A stretch of DNA of 64,000 bases from Oscillospiraceae bacterium (GTDB lineage Bacteria > Bacillota_A > Clostridia > Oscillospirales > WRJC01), in the NCBI GenBank assembly GCA_009782405.1, contig WRJC01000012.1, forward strand, positions 16,854 through 80,853, read 5' to 3'. Below, piece by piece: positions 7,880-16,803 of the stretch. A program made the position numbers and the translations under genes. The notes under the pieces were generated by a model that ran no database searches, was not told the origin of the DNA, and worked only from the letters and a program-made list of their open reading frames with translations. Numbering within the stretch: position 1 is the first letter of the stretch; the number at the start of each line of letters is the position of its first letter.

Positions 7880-8474
7880 TTTCTATGTTCTCCAATTCTT
7901 TTTGTAATGCTTTTACTTCTTCCGCAAGCTCCCATTTGCGGCGCGGCTGGCGCTCGCTCCACGCCTGCTTTTCGAGCCGTTCAATCCGCCGAATCAAGCT
8001 CTCCCTTGCCGCGTCGTCGGCTATTTGCTCATCAAGGGTTTTTCCCTCGCCTATCGCCGAACCTCGCATTTGTACGAGGATGTTTTCCCAAATGCTGTCC
8101 GTGTCATTGCCTATCAGCTTCGGCGGCTTGTCCGAAGTGAACGCTGTCTTGCCATCGTAATAAACGGCATATGTGGTCTTGTTTTTGCATACAAGCGCGA
8201 AGACGATTTTATACCGTATGCTCTTTAAGATCGTCGGCAGTATGCGTTTGTCCGGCGTCGCCGTCGTGAGCGTTACTTCAATGACTTGGATTTCTTGCAC
8301 TTGCTCGCCCTGCGCGATATTTACGGTCGCGGGCGATATTTTGTTGAGCCAGCGGATTCGCTCCACCTGCTCTACGAATAATTCTTTGATTTCGCCGTCC
8401 GCTCCGGCGTGGGAATAAATCTTTTCTTTTGCGATAATTCGGCCAAAATAGCTTGACTTCGGCAAATCAAGCAC
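7872..8474 (-). CDS. DUF4391 domain protein of the helicase-Mod-Res cluster
   Basis: A 200-residue protein matching DUF4391. It starts LDLPKSSYFGRII, has a central mixed segment (ISPATVNIAQGEQVQEIQVI, then FALVCKNKTTYAVYY), and ends in a charged helical tail (RIERLEKQAWSERQPRRKWE) that could be a coiled coil. GTG at 8474 is chosen because AGGTGA lies 5 nt before it; an upstream GTG at 8483 has no good site. The gene is tightly placed between helicase and mod and overlaps mod by 8 nt. In my recollection DUF4391 genes commonly occur in this helicase/DUF4391/Mod/Res order. No biochemical function is known to me. It looks complete. Confidence 0.85.
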   Translation of the reverse strand: MLDLPKSSYFGRIIAKEKIYSHAGADGEIKELFVEQVERIRWLNKISPATVNIAQGEQVQEIQVIEVTLTTATPDKRILPTILKSIRYKIVFALVCKNKTTYAVYYDGKTAFTSDKPPKLIGNDTDSIWENILVQMRGSAIGEGKTLDEQIADDAARESLIRRIERLEKQAWSERQPRRKWELAEEVKALQKELENIENG

Positions 8475-8484
8475 GGAATTCACC

Positions 8485-9678
8485 TCATTTCACGGTAACG
8501 AAGCATACAAGCTCAAAGTCGTCCAATCCGTCGATTTTGTCAGTGAGCGCGGTCGTGCCGCCATCGGTGAAAAGGCTGTCGATGGCGCTTTCTTCGTTGA
8601 CGTTTACAATGGACTTCACGGCTTCGCAGAGCAAATCGGAATATTTTTCCATATTTTTCCCGTCTTTTGTCTCGGCGTTGAATTCGCTGCAAAGAGCGCG
8701 GTCGGGCGACGATTTTCCCTTGCTCAGCTGACGCAGGGCATCGAGCATTTTTTTTGGCTGCAAGTGGCCTATATGGACGGATGCGTCGTCACGCACATAG
8801 ACCATATAGAAAGGGTGGAGCAGATTTTGGCTGTATGCGTCGATGCCGGCGTTTCGGTTCTTGAGTATGTAAATCGTTCCGCCCGGCATACCGTCGCCGC
8901 TCGGCACGATGGCATGGAGACCAAAAGGCACTTTGTCCAATTCCCCGTTGTTTTTGACATATTCGAGCAAATCGAGCCTGAATTCGTTCAGGCCCAAGTC
9001 CATGATGGAAACGCCGGACTGCATATCCTCGATGTCCACGACTTCGTTTTGCAATTTTTCGAGCTGCGCCTTGCGGTATTCGAGGTCGCCCTTCTCGTCC
9101 GGGTCAATCACGTTATCGTCTCCCGTCGCGGTCAAAACAGACGCTTTCATCCGCGTTTCGACGCGCCCTTTTAACGATATATATTTGTCCAGGCCGATGT
9201 TGGGCCAAAAGTTCACGAGCTGTATCTTCGCGTTTTTGCTCCCGATGCGGTCGATGCGCCCGAAACGCTGGATTATGCGGACGGGATTCCAGTGGATATC
9301 GTAGTTCACGCAGAAATCGCAGTCTTGCAAATTCTGCCCTTCCGAAATGCAGTCGGTCGCAATCAATATGTCAAGCTCCGCCGGATCATTCGGCATGAGC
9401 AGTTCCTTGTCCTTTGAGCGCGGCGAAAACAGCGTCAAGATGGTGTGCAAGTCGGCCCGTTTCAATTTTAGCGTGGACCTGCCCTCGGTGGAGCCTGTGA
9501 CCATCGCCGTTTCAAGCCCGTACCGCTCTTTGACGATAGGCGCGATTTCGCGGTACAGGTATTCGACGGTATCGGAAAAAGCGGAGAAAATAAGGACTTT
9601 TTTGTTTTTTTCGTTGAATGGGTTCTGGATTTTCCCCGATATATAATTGCCATAATCCGTTAAACAAAAATTTATCCT
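8485..9678 (-). pseudogene. SNF2-type helicase, C-terminal half only
   Basis: The open frame begins after a stop at 9679-9681. Recognisable helicase sequence starts near 9666 (DYGNYISGKIQNPF, then VLIFSAFSDTVEYLY). The second RecA-like domain is well preserved: LIATDCISEGQNLQ, NYDIHWNPVRIIQRFGRIDRIG (motifs V and VI), then a long C-terminal domain to the stop at 8485. The N-terminal half with the P-loop and DEAH box, expected to be several hundred residues, is absent. Immediately upstream lies the oppositely oriented rpn gene and its promoter. The nearest internal ATG is at 9504, inside domain 2. Without the ATP-binding domain it cannot be a helicase. It was probably the first gene of the helicase-DUF4391-mod-res operon. 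Confidence 0.8.
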
Positions 9679-9707
9679 TCAAAAGGGGAAATAAAAAAAT
9701 ATTTAAA

Positions 9708-9736
9708 TTGAAATTTGTTTGAAAAAGTGATATAAT
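9708..9736 (+). promoter_or_regulatory. Promoter of the rpn gene
   Basis: TTGAAA (9708-9713), 17 nt and TATAAT (9731-9736), a near-consensus sigma-A promoter 32 nt before the start codon. Confidence 0.75.
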
Positions 9737-9767
9737 ATATAGCGAAGAAGGTTGCAGGTGATAAAAA

Positions 9768-10760
9768 TTGGCGGATAAAAATAATCGTGACGAAGAGAAT
9801 ATCGCGCAGATATACGACAAAGTATTCAAGCGGATCCTGACGCTGTCCAATGTGGCGGTGATTACCTTCATCAACGGGATTTTCGATAGAAATTTCCCAA
9901 CGGGCAGCAAGCTGACATATAACTGGACGGAAAGCATAAAGAACAGCCTCGAAAAGACGATAGCAGACACGATCATAACGGTCAATGACAGCGAAAAATT
10001 CCATATTGAAGTTCAGATAAACAGCGACAGCACGATAGCGATGAGGGTATTCGATTACGGGTATCAGGATGCGCTGAAATACAAAAAGGTGGAGCCCGAC
10101 CGGATAATCCTCGAATTTCCGCAGTCGAAGGTAATCTATCTCGAGCACAACAGCAACACGCCCGATACCGTTGTATTGGAATTGGATTTCAAAAATCAAG
10201 GTAAGTTTGAGTACAAGATACCCGCCATGAAGTTTCTGGATTACAGCATAGACGAACTGAACAAGCAGCATTTGGCAATATTGCTGCCGCTGTATCTGCT
10301 GAAGCTGAGGCGCGAAATAGAGAAGGAACAATCGACGGAGAACGCCTTGAAGTTGAAGGCGTTGATAGGCGACGGAATTATCAAAAGCATAGAGGACAAC
10401 GAAAAAGCGGGAAACATCACGGACTACGATGTGGTCATATTGATAGGGCTGCTCGAAAAGTTATACAACCACTTATACGGGGGAATACAAAAATTCAAAG
10501 AGGAAGGCGTGAAAGACATGATATCCGACAAATTGATTTTGGATGTTGACATAGCGATGTACGAGCGAGATAAAGCGATTCAAAAACTCGAAAAAGCCGA
10601 GGAAAAAGCAAAAAAGCTCGAAAAAAAAGCAATAAAACTCGAAGAAAAAGCGTTGAAAATCGCCCAAAATATGCTTGATTCCGGCATGGCGGTCGAGCAA
10701 ATTCAAAATCTGACAGAACTGCCGTTGAACAAAATAACGGGATTGCGAAAAAAGAAATAA
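9768..10760 (+). CDS. Rpn family recombination-promoting nuclease / putative transposase
   Basis: A 330-residue PD-(D/E)XK protein of the Rpn (PDDEXK_2) family. The core is FKRILTLSNVAVITFINGIF followed by the catalytic-type pattern D67...E81-x-Q83 (ADTIITVND, FHIEVQ). Residues about 265-300 are an extreme Lys/Glu coiled coil, followed by the family tail NMLDSGMAVEQIQNLTELPL. Start is TTG at 9768 with AGGTGA spaced 7 nt. Rpn proteins are DNA endonucleases reported to promote recombination; their mobility as transposons is uncertain. The gene sits exactly where the helicase lost its N-terminal half, and its stop abuts the anti-sigma stop with no gap. Confidence 0.88.
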   Translation: MADKNNRDEENIAQIYDKVFKRILTLSNVAVITFINGIFDRNFPTGSKLTYNWTESIKNSLEKTIADTIITVNDSEKFHIEVQINSDSTIAMRVFDYGYQDALKYKKVEPDRIILEFPQSKVIYLEHNSNTPDTVVLELDFKNQGKFEYKIPAMKFLDYSIDELNKQHLAILLPLYLLKLRREIEKEQSTENALKLKALIGDGIIKSIEDNEKAGNITDYDVVILIGLLEKLYNHLYGGIQKFKEEGVKDMISDKLILDVDIAMYERDKAIQKLEKAEEKAKKLEKKAIKLEEKALKIAQNMLDSGMAVEQIQNLTELPLNKITGLRKKK

Positions 10761-11477
10761 TCAGTTTTTGTATATGAGAACGCTTTTGGCGATGTTTGCT
10801 ATTTGCTCATCCGTCACCAAGGCGCTCTCAAATTCCATCGCGACATAGACCGACAAATCCCTGTTGTAGGACAGGATCCCTTTGTTTTTCATCTCCGTGC
10901 CGCCGTTTATGTTCGCGCTGTAATAAACGTCGGCGGTCGCGGTCTTGCCGTATTCGGTTTCCTTCACGACGGCATAGGATTCCCTCACATCAAAATGGTA
11001 GTGGTTCCCCAAGGCGATCTGGCTGTAAATCGCCCGCGGGTCGTCCTCCTCCGCGCCCTCGTAATTTTCATATATGTTGTACCCGACCGCGCCCACGAAT
11101 TCGCCGCTTTCGTCATAAATATCGAAAACAGACCATAAGATTTCAAAAAAAGCGAAATGGCCGGCAAAATCCGCTCCGGGCTCGCGCTCCTTGTACGACC
11201 AATTTTCCGGAAGTTCGACGGACAGGGCAAACGGCTCTATTTCATAGATCGCGGCGTTATATTCCGTTTTTCCTTTGTCGCTTGCCGGAAAAATGACGTT
11301 CATGCGAAAATGCATCGCTGCGGCAAACGCGCAGAGCGCCAAAAAGGCGCAAATCGCGGCAGATAAAATGACAGGCTTTCCAAACAGTTTCACGGGCTTT
11401 TTTGCTTTCGGTTTTGCCTCGATGATATATTTGTCGGCTATGCCCCCGAAAGAGCGCAGCAGCTTTTCATTTTTCAC
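10761..11477 (-). CDS. Membrane anti-sigma-like protein
   Basis: A 238-residue protein with a short cytoplasmic N-terminus (about 33 residues, MKNEKLLRSFGGIADKY...), one membrane segment at about 34-55 (ILSAAICAFLALCAFAAA) and an extracytoplasmic domain of about 180 residues with no motif I recognise. It overlaps the sigma gene by 4 nt (ATGA), the usual arrangement of an ECF sigma factor and its membrane-bound regulator. The cytoplasmic tail is probably the sigma-binding part, and the outer domain a sensor. The cognate sigma gene is 5'-truncated, so the pair is probably non-functional. No zinc-binding anti-sigma motif (HxxxCxxC) is visible. Confidence 0.65.
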   Translation of the reverse strand: MKNEKLLRSFGGIADKYIIEAKPKAKKPVKLFGKPVILSAAICAFLALCAFAAAMHFRMNVIFPASDKGKTEYNAAIYEIEPFALSVELPENWSYKEREPGADFAGHFAFFEILWSVFDIYDESGEFVGAVGYNIYENYEGAEEDDPRAIYSQIALGNHYHFDVRESYAVVKETEYGKTATADVYYSANINGGTEMKNKGILSYNRDLSVYVAMEFESALVTDEQIANIAKSVLIYKN

Positions 11478-11914
11478 AGCATTATCCCCTCTTTCTCCAA
11501 AAAATTTTTGAGTTCGTTCCTTGTGCGAAACAGCGTCGATTTTATTTTGCTCTCGCCCGCATGGCAGTTTTCGGCTATTTCATTGATTGAAAGCAGGTAC
11601 CAGTACCGTTGGACAAAAACGACGCGCTTTTGCTTTGGCAGGCGTTCGAGAAACCTGTCCAAGATTTCCGCCAATTCGTTTTCCTCCGCTTCCCGCTCGA
11701 CGCTTGCCGTGGAAGCGATGGCTTCGTCCAGCTCGGAAAGGGCAAGCTCGATTTGTCCGTTCCCGCGTTTCTTGGCCGAATGCTCTTTGTATTTGTCCAA
11801 AGAGAGATTGCGCGTGATCTTCCCCAAATATTTCGCTTCGTCGCGCGGAAATGAAAATTTTTTAGAAGCCCGCGCATCATGATTTTCTGAGCAAAACGTG
11901 GTGCAGAAACGCAA
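11474..11914 (-). pseudogene. ECF sigma factor lacking region 2
   Basis: The recognisable part starts at YLGKITRNLSLDKYKEHSAK (from about 11830), the linker after region 2. It continues through region 4 (LPKQKRVVFVQRYWYLLSI, then AGESKIKSTLFRTRNELKNF). Region 2, which binds the -10 element and core polymerase, should be about 70 residues longer on the N-terminal side. Instead the frame (ATG 11914) reads into the 3' end of the methyltransferase gene and gives sequence unlike any sigma factor. No ribosome binding site suits an internal start. The gene looks cut by a deletion that joined it to the methyltransferase gene. The 4-nt overlap with the anti-sigma gene is preserved. Confidence 0.65.
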
Positions 11915-12602
11915 CGCTTCTGTAAGGCTCCAAATCGCATACTCTCTTTTCGACCACGAACAGTTTGTCTATCCAGTCCGGCGCATATCTTGCGCCGTTG
12001 TCCGGGTGCAATTGCCCGAGGATCCTCGCTCCCGATATTTTTTCGATTTTGAGGCCGCTTCCCCATTCTGTCAAATCTTCGGGGCTGTAATAGGCTATAT
12101 CGCCGAAAGCGTTTGAAGCGCTGCCGCCGTCAAGCAAATTTAAAGCCTCGTCTATATTGTTCTCGAAAATGACTTTGAACATAATTCTTCCGGCCCTGTT
12201 ATGCTTCACCACCGACAATATTCCGCCGCTTTTCAAAACGCGCGAAAACTCTTTCACGATTTCCGCCCGCTCTTTCGCAAATTCCAATACATTGTGGCAT
12301 ACGGCAACGTCAAAAAAACCGTTTCCGAAATCCTTCAGTTTTTCGACTTTTCCGTTTATCTGCGTGTAACTATTGTCGCATTCGCGCTCTTTGGTCATAT
12401 CTGTATTCGGCTCTATTGCGATAACTTCGTTATTTTTTGCCAGATAATTCGCCGTAGTCCCGAAACCGCTGCCAAAATCGAGAATTGTTTTGTTTTTAAG
12501 ATCGGAAATATCGGCAAGCTGCGACCATATCAGTTTATAATACAAAATTCCCCATGGCTGTTTCATATTGCTTTTGAAATTTTGCAATTCCTCGCTTAAC
12601 AT
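11877..12602 (-). CDS. Class I SAM-dependent methyltransferase
   Basis: A 241-residue methyltransferase of the Methyltransf_11/25 type. Motif I is ILDFGSGFGTTANYL (about 40-54), the acidic residue after strand 2 is in VIAIEPN, then GFFDVAVCHNVLEF (motif II/III) and VLKSGGILSVVKHNR. The substrate cannot be told. ATG at 12602 has only a distant GGGGG (12 nt). The gene lies downstream of the glycosidase on the same strand, 33 nt away, and may be co-transcribed. Its 3' end overlaps the aberrant N-terminal extension of the truncated sigma gene by 38 bp. Confidence 0.8.
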   Translation of the reverse strand: MLSEELQNFKSNMKQPWGILYYKLIWSQLADISDLKNKTILDFGSGFGTTANYLAKNNEVIAIEPNTDMTKERECDNSYTQINGKVEKLKDFGNGFFDVAVCHNVLEFAKERAEIVKEFSRVLKSGGILSVVKHNRAGRIMFKVIFENNIDEALNLLDGGSASNAFGDIAYYSPEDLTEWGSGLKIEKISGARILGQLHPDNGARYAPDWIDKLFVVEKRVCDLEPYRSVAFLHHVLLRKS

Positions 12603-12635
12603 TTTTGCTATTAGCCCCCTTTTCTTTCATGGCGT

Positions 12636-15119
12636 TCAAGAACTTAAAAATGCGTAAGTTTTGCCCGGCTGAGTTTGAATGCATGGCCTTCCCAAATCGT
12701 CGCGCCCGATTTGCACTTCATGCCCATCGCATTCGACGCGCCAGTCGGCCCAAGGCGCGTACAGCGACAAAACGCCGCCTTTCAGGCTTTTTGCTTCCGC
12801 GCCGTTTATTTTCCCGTCCCCGCAGGAAGCGCTTACGAGAAACGCGCCCTCGGCCCGAAAATCCGTAAAGCTCGCCTTGACATTCAAAGGCCAGCACGGG
12901 AACAGCGCTATCGCCCCGTCCCAGCTTTGCAACAGCATTTCCTCCATGGGCGCAGCCGCCGCCAGCGTTTCGAACCAATGGCCGCAGTGGCCGTAATTTG
13001 CCACGGCCATTCCTTCATACAATCCGTTCGGATGCCGCCAGCGGCGGAGAACTTCCCGGTAGTAGGCGAAATCCAGATCCGCGTCAAATTTTATCGGGTT
13101 TTTCGCCGTCGCGTCGTCGTAGAACCTCCCGCCTCCGCCGCCGCGTATCCGCAAAAGCAGGTTCCGCCAAATGACCGCGCCGAAATACCAGCGGCCGCAG
13201 TCTGATCCCATCCGCGCCATCGCCTCGGCGAAACTTTCGGTTATCCCTTTCTGCGATCCTACGGGCCCATGGTAGGCTTCGGTCACGGGCGTGAATTCGG
13301 GCGGCGACAGCTTGAAGCGCATGGCCCGGATATCTTTTTCTTCGCCGTCGAATTCCGGCCAGGCCTCTCCCCGGGGCGGCGCGAGGTTTTCATGCTGCTC
13401 GCGCCATTCATCGGCCAGTTTTTGGTCAGCGCCTAATTTCTCCGCCGCTTCCGCCGCAACCATCAGCGCATAGCGGATATGATGCATGATCTGCGCACTG
13501 TCCCTGTATTCGTCGGCAACCCCCGTGAATCCGTCTTCGCCTTGATTTGACGGAAACAGATGATACAATCCGTCTTCGCCTTTTTCCAATATATCGTGCA
13601 GGAACAGGCAGCATTCGCGCATGAAGGGATATCCCGTCTCCCGCAGCCATTCGGCGTCAAGAGTATACAAGTAATAAGACCAGAATTGATTCACCGCCCA
13701 GCCGGTCATGTAAACCATGCGTCCCATCGGGACGATGCCTATCGGATCCTCGGCCATCAGCATGGGAAATCCCGAAATCTGTATGAAAGCGCCCCGCGCG
13801 TGATAGTATTTTTCCGCGATCATCCTGCCCAAGGGCAAAAACCAGTTTATCATCGTTTCAAAATAGGGATGCATCAGTTCCGGGTGGTTCGCGGCGGGCA
13901 AGCTCCAATAGGGCTGCTGGATGTTATAGTTCGTGTGATAATCGCCCTTCCATAAGGTGTAGTCCGCGATGGTCGAAGGCATGAACAGTCCCGGCGCGGT
14001 CTTGCCTTTTTTAAGCACGGCCTTTTGCGCGTGCAAAGTTTCATACCAGACCTGTTCAAAAATTTCGTCGTCGACCGCGACGGAACTTTGCCGCCAGAAT
14101 TTTTCGGCGTCTGCGGCGACAACCGCCTTAAGTTTTTCGAAATATGCCGGGTCGCCCGTTTTCGCCAATGATTTTTCCAAGTTCGGGACAGCGCGCGACA
14201 AATCGTTTCCGGTCGTTTCCACCGCCACGAACACCGTCCCGCTCAACGGATTTTCGGGGCAGAACATCACGGTCGCCTCGCTGTCGTCCAATGCGTCGGA
14301 GGGTTTCTGGGTTCCAAGCCCCGAGATGCCTATGGCGCACTCAAATCCTTTCGGATAAGTCAGTTCCGGCGCGAAACGCTGGATCACATAGAATCTTTCC
14401 CCCGCCGCCGCTTTCTTTGCCGTCGGCGGTTCCAAGGAGGTCCATTGCTCGTATTGCTCGTCCACCAAAAGCACGGAGCGGTTGTGGAGCCTTTGATATC
14501 GGGTCACGAACTCCTGTATGGACGGGTCTTTCCAGCGGGTCGCCGCCATGCGGACCGGCGGCGCATTTCCCGTCCGGCTGGAATCGTCCCAGCCGTCCAC
14601 GCTCCATTCGATAGCGATGATATTATCCTCCGGGTGGATCCGCGTGTCCACGCATACCGTAAACCCCTCTCCGAATTCGGCGACGGTGCGCACGATATTG
14701 TCCTCGATGGTCAGCGTGGATCTTATTTTCCGGTCAAAAGAGTCCTGCGGCAAAAAGAGCTGGAATTCGCCCGCAGGCTTGGGGCACGGCGTCGGAATAT
14801 TGTTATAGCTGCGCGGAGTTCCCTGGCAGATTTGGCGCACGCGCTCCGGATCGCAAGGGGTTTCGCCGAGGAATTCCACCGCTCCGCCGTAGGGGCCGCA
14901 TTTCCATTTTTCCTTCAACAGGCCCCGTTTAAGCTCGTCGATATCCACCGGGTCCGGGGCGAGGAAATAGTTCATCCGCCGATCCCAGACATCGCCCTTG
15001 CCCAGGCGGAACCCGAGCCAGTCGCCTCCGTGGTATATGCTCACTGACAGATCCCCGTTGCCGATCACCAACCCGTCTTCCGGCAGCATCCGCGTATCGT
15101 TTATTTGGATTGTATGCAT
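12636..15119 (-). CDS. GH95-like glycosidase (alpha-L-fucosidase family)
   Basis: An 827-residue enzyme with the glycoside hydrolase family 95 layout. The N-terminal beta-domain contains the active-site-entry signature GLVIGNGDLSVSIYHG. The (alpha/alpha)6 catalytic barrel contains LWKGDYHTNYNIQQPYWSLP, and the C-terminal sandwich has LFPCWPLNVKASF. Family members release alpha-L-fucose or alpha-L-galactose. No signal peptide is seen, so the enzyme should act on imported oligosaccharides. ATG at 15119 has AGGAGG 8 nt upstream. It follows the solute-binding lipoprotein gene by 36 nt, implying a sugar uptake and hydrolysis operon. Full length; the exact linkage specificity is unknown. Confidence 0.85.
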   Translation of the reverse strand: MHTIQINDTRMLPEDGLVIGNGDLSVSIYHGGDWLGFRLGKGDVWDRRMNYFLAPDPVDIDELKRGLLKEKWKCGPYGGAVEFLGETPCDPERVRQICQGTPRSYNNIPTPCPKPAGEFQLFLPQDSFDRKIRSTLTIEDNIVRTVAEFGEGFTVCVDTRIHPEDNIIAIEWSVDGWDDSSRTGNAPPVRMAATRWKDPSIQEFVTRYQRLHNRSVLLVDEQYEQWTSLEPPTAKKAAAGERFYVIQRFAPELTYPKGFECAIGISGLGTQKPSDALDDSEATVMFCPENPLSGTVFVAVETTGNDLSRAVPNLEKSLAKTGDPAYFEKLKAVVAADAEKFWRQSSVAVDDEIFEQVWYETLHAQKAVLKKGKTAPGLFMPSTIADYTLWKGDYHTNYNIQQPYWSLPAANHPELMHPYFETMINWFLPLGRMIAEKYYHARGAFIQISGFPMLMAEDPIGIVPMGRMVYMTGWAVNQFWSYYLYTLDAEWLRETGYPFMRECCLFLHDILEKGEDGLYHLFPSNQGEDGFTGVADEYRDSAQIMHHIRYALMVAAEAAEKLGADQKLADEWREQHENLAPPRGEAWPEFDGEEKDIRAMRFKLSPPEFTPVTEAYHGPVGSQKGITESFAEAMARMGSDCGRWYFGAVIWRNLLLRIRGGGGGRFYDDATAKNPIKFDADLDFAYYREVLRRWRHPNGLYEGMAVANYGHCGHWFETLAAAAPMEEMLLQSWDGAIALFPCWPLNVKASFTDFRAEGAFLVSASCGDGKINGAEAKSLKGGVLSLYAPWADWRVECDGHEVQIGRDDLGRPCIQTQPGKTYAFLSS

Positions 15120-15155
15120 TTTTCAAATCCTCCTAACTCTTTATATCCGGCCGAT

Positions 15156-16700
15156 TTATTTGAATTCATCAAACGTGTCCATAAATTTTTCCAAGTCATT
15201 TTCGGATTTGCCCAGCTGTTTTTCGATCTCCGACACAAAGGTGTCCGCGCCTTTTAAGGTCAGAACGGAATAAACGTCCCAATACAAATCGTTCCATACG
15301 AGCTTGTTTCCGCCGTATGCCCAGCCGTATTCCATGACTATGTCAAAAGACTTTGTTTTCAGTATGAGCTCGATCATTTCCGCAGATTCCTCGTCCCGCG
15401 TGAATTTTGACTTCAGCGCCACATCCATGAGCGCGGGGATGATGATGTCGGTGGAATAGCCCGACAGCGCCTCGAGTATCATGCCCGTGCGCTCCGGATC
15501 CGGATTGGTCACCGGAACGCTGAAAGCGCTCGACCCGCTGTAGCTGGTCGCGGGGCTGCAATATTCCTTTTGGCTTTCATTGAATTTCGGGTGCGGAATA
15601 ATTCCGAAATCATATTCATAATCCCTGAAACTCGGGATTCCGGCGATCGTCGAACCGAAAAACAATATACGGCTTTCGCGGCGCGCCGCATCCAATGCGT
15701 CGTATGGATCCGAAAACCCTTTTATGTTCTCCGCGAGCAAAAAATGATTTGCGTCCGATGTCAGATCGCTCAGCGCGGTCACCACTTGAATGTGCCTCTC
15801 GCTCAGCGAGTTGAGAAAGGGGACTCCGCCGCTGTCAAGGCTGACTATTTTTTCCCCGCATCCGAGCATGCTCCAAATAACCGTGCCCGAATTTCCATAA
15901 CTGCCCCATTGGTCGCTCGCGTCCATGATGCCGTCGCCGTCAAGGTCGCGCGAGGCGGCTTTGACAAGCTTCGCGTATTCGTCAAACGTCCATTGGCCCT
16001 CCCTGACTGCATTGTATGGATAATCGAGCCCAAGATCTGCCATGAGGTTCTTGTTGAATATCGTGCAGGAAACGCCGGTCATCCCGAAATATCCCATATC
16101 CCCGATGATATAGTACAACTGGCCTTTTTTGTACGACAGGTCGCCGATCATGCGCTGGTCCCACCACGGTTTTGTCAGATTCATGTTCGGGATGTCATAC
16201 AGATTCTCAAGGCAGCCCGCGAACGCCAGCGGCGGCTGATACACCCCGTCGGCTATATCAAAAGCGTCGTCTCCGGCCTGTATGATTTTCCTCGCGTAAA
16301 CGGGCAGATCGACCAGCCAATGGCCGGATGGCCCTATTATCGGATTTATTTTTATGTCAAGCATATTTTCGACCAGGCGGTTTCTTTTATACACCGCGTC
16401 GTTCATCGTGTCGCCGGTTTCCGATTCGGCGTATATTTCGTCGATAACGCCGATATAACCGGGGTCGGGAACCAGCACCCTGAACTCATAGCCGCCGTAA
16501 TTTGTCCCGTCGGGTATATTCGGCCTTTCCGCTTCCGGTTCTTCGTTTGCCGTTTCTTTTTCCGCCGCATTATTTTCGCCGTCCGCCGAACCATTGCGGC
16601 CATCTTGTTCTTTTTGCGGATTTGCCGTACATGAAAGCAAAGCGGACATCAGCGCAAAAATCAAAAATATTGCCATGAATTTTATCGATTGTTTATGCAT
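15156..16700 (-). CDS. Extracellular solute-binding lipoprotein (sugar type)
   Basis: A 514-residue ABC-type substrate-binding protein. The N-terminus MHKQSIKFMAIFLIFALMSALLSC is a lipoprotein signal with Cys as lipidation site, followed by a charged linker rich in Glu and Asn. The mature part has the solute-binding layout, with an Asp-rich loop DLDGDGIMDASDQWG and DPERTGMILEALSGYS near the C-terminal lobe. It is homologous to the lipoprotein at 61,662 (TADPERASVILEALAS). The start is the ATG at 16700, because AAAGGA lies upstream and the signal peptide begins there; a longer frame to 16823 overlaps the divergent trmH promoter. No permease or ATPase gene for sugar uptake is in the window. It leads the operon with the GH95-like enzyme. 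Confidence 0.85.
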   Translation of the reverse strand: MHKQSIKFMAIFLIFALMSALLSCTANPQKEQDGRNGSADGENNAAEKETANEEPEAERPNIPDGTNYGGYEFRVLVPDPGYIGVIDEIYAESETGDTMNDAVYKRNRLVENMLDIKINPIIGPSGHWLVDLPVYARKIIQAGDDAFDIADGVYQPPLAFAGCLENLYDIPNMNLTKPWWDQRMIGDLSYKKGQLYYIIGDMGYFGMTGVSCTIFNKNLMADLGLDYPYNAVREGQWTFDEYAKLVKAASRDLDGDGIMDASDQWGSYGNSGTVIWSMLGCGEKIVSLDSGGVPFLNSLSERHIQVVTALSDLTSDANHFLLAENIKGFSDPYDALDAARRESRILFFGSTIAGIPSFRDYEYDFGIIPHPKFNESQKEYCSPATSYSGSSAFSVPVTNPDPERTGMILEALSGYSTDIIIPALMDVALKSKFTRDEESAEMIELILKTKSFDIVMEYGWAYGGNKLVWNDLYWDVYSVLTLKGADTFVSEIEKQLGKSENDLEKFMDTFDEFK

Positions 16701-16744
16701 ATTTGTTTTTTCCTTTCCATTTCGATTTTCAAGGGGTCGAAAAC

Positions 16745-16773
16745 TTGACTTTTTCGATGAATTTTTGTATAAT
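16745..16773 (+). promoter_or_regulatory. Promoter of the TrmH-family gene
   Basis: TTGACT (16745-16750), 17 nt and TATAAT (16768-16773). It fixes the transcript start near 16780, so longer upstream reading frames cannot be the start of the downstream gene. Confidence 0.75.
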
Positions 16774-16803
16774 ACAGACAAATCCATTTGGGAGGCGGTA
16801 GAA

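Noticed and set aside
9512..9985. 157-codon minus-strand frame across the rpn start
   Set aside because: It mixes the rpn antisense strand with an out-of-frame reading of the helicase; the helicase motifs are in another frame.
15570..16634. 354-codon plus-strand frame
   Set aside because: Antisense shadow of the solute-binding lipoprotein gene, whose signal peptide and family motifs are clear.
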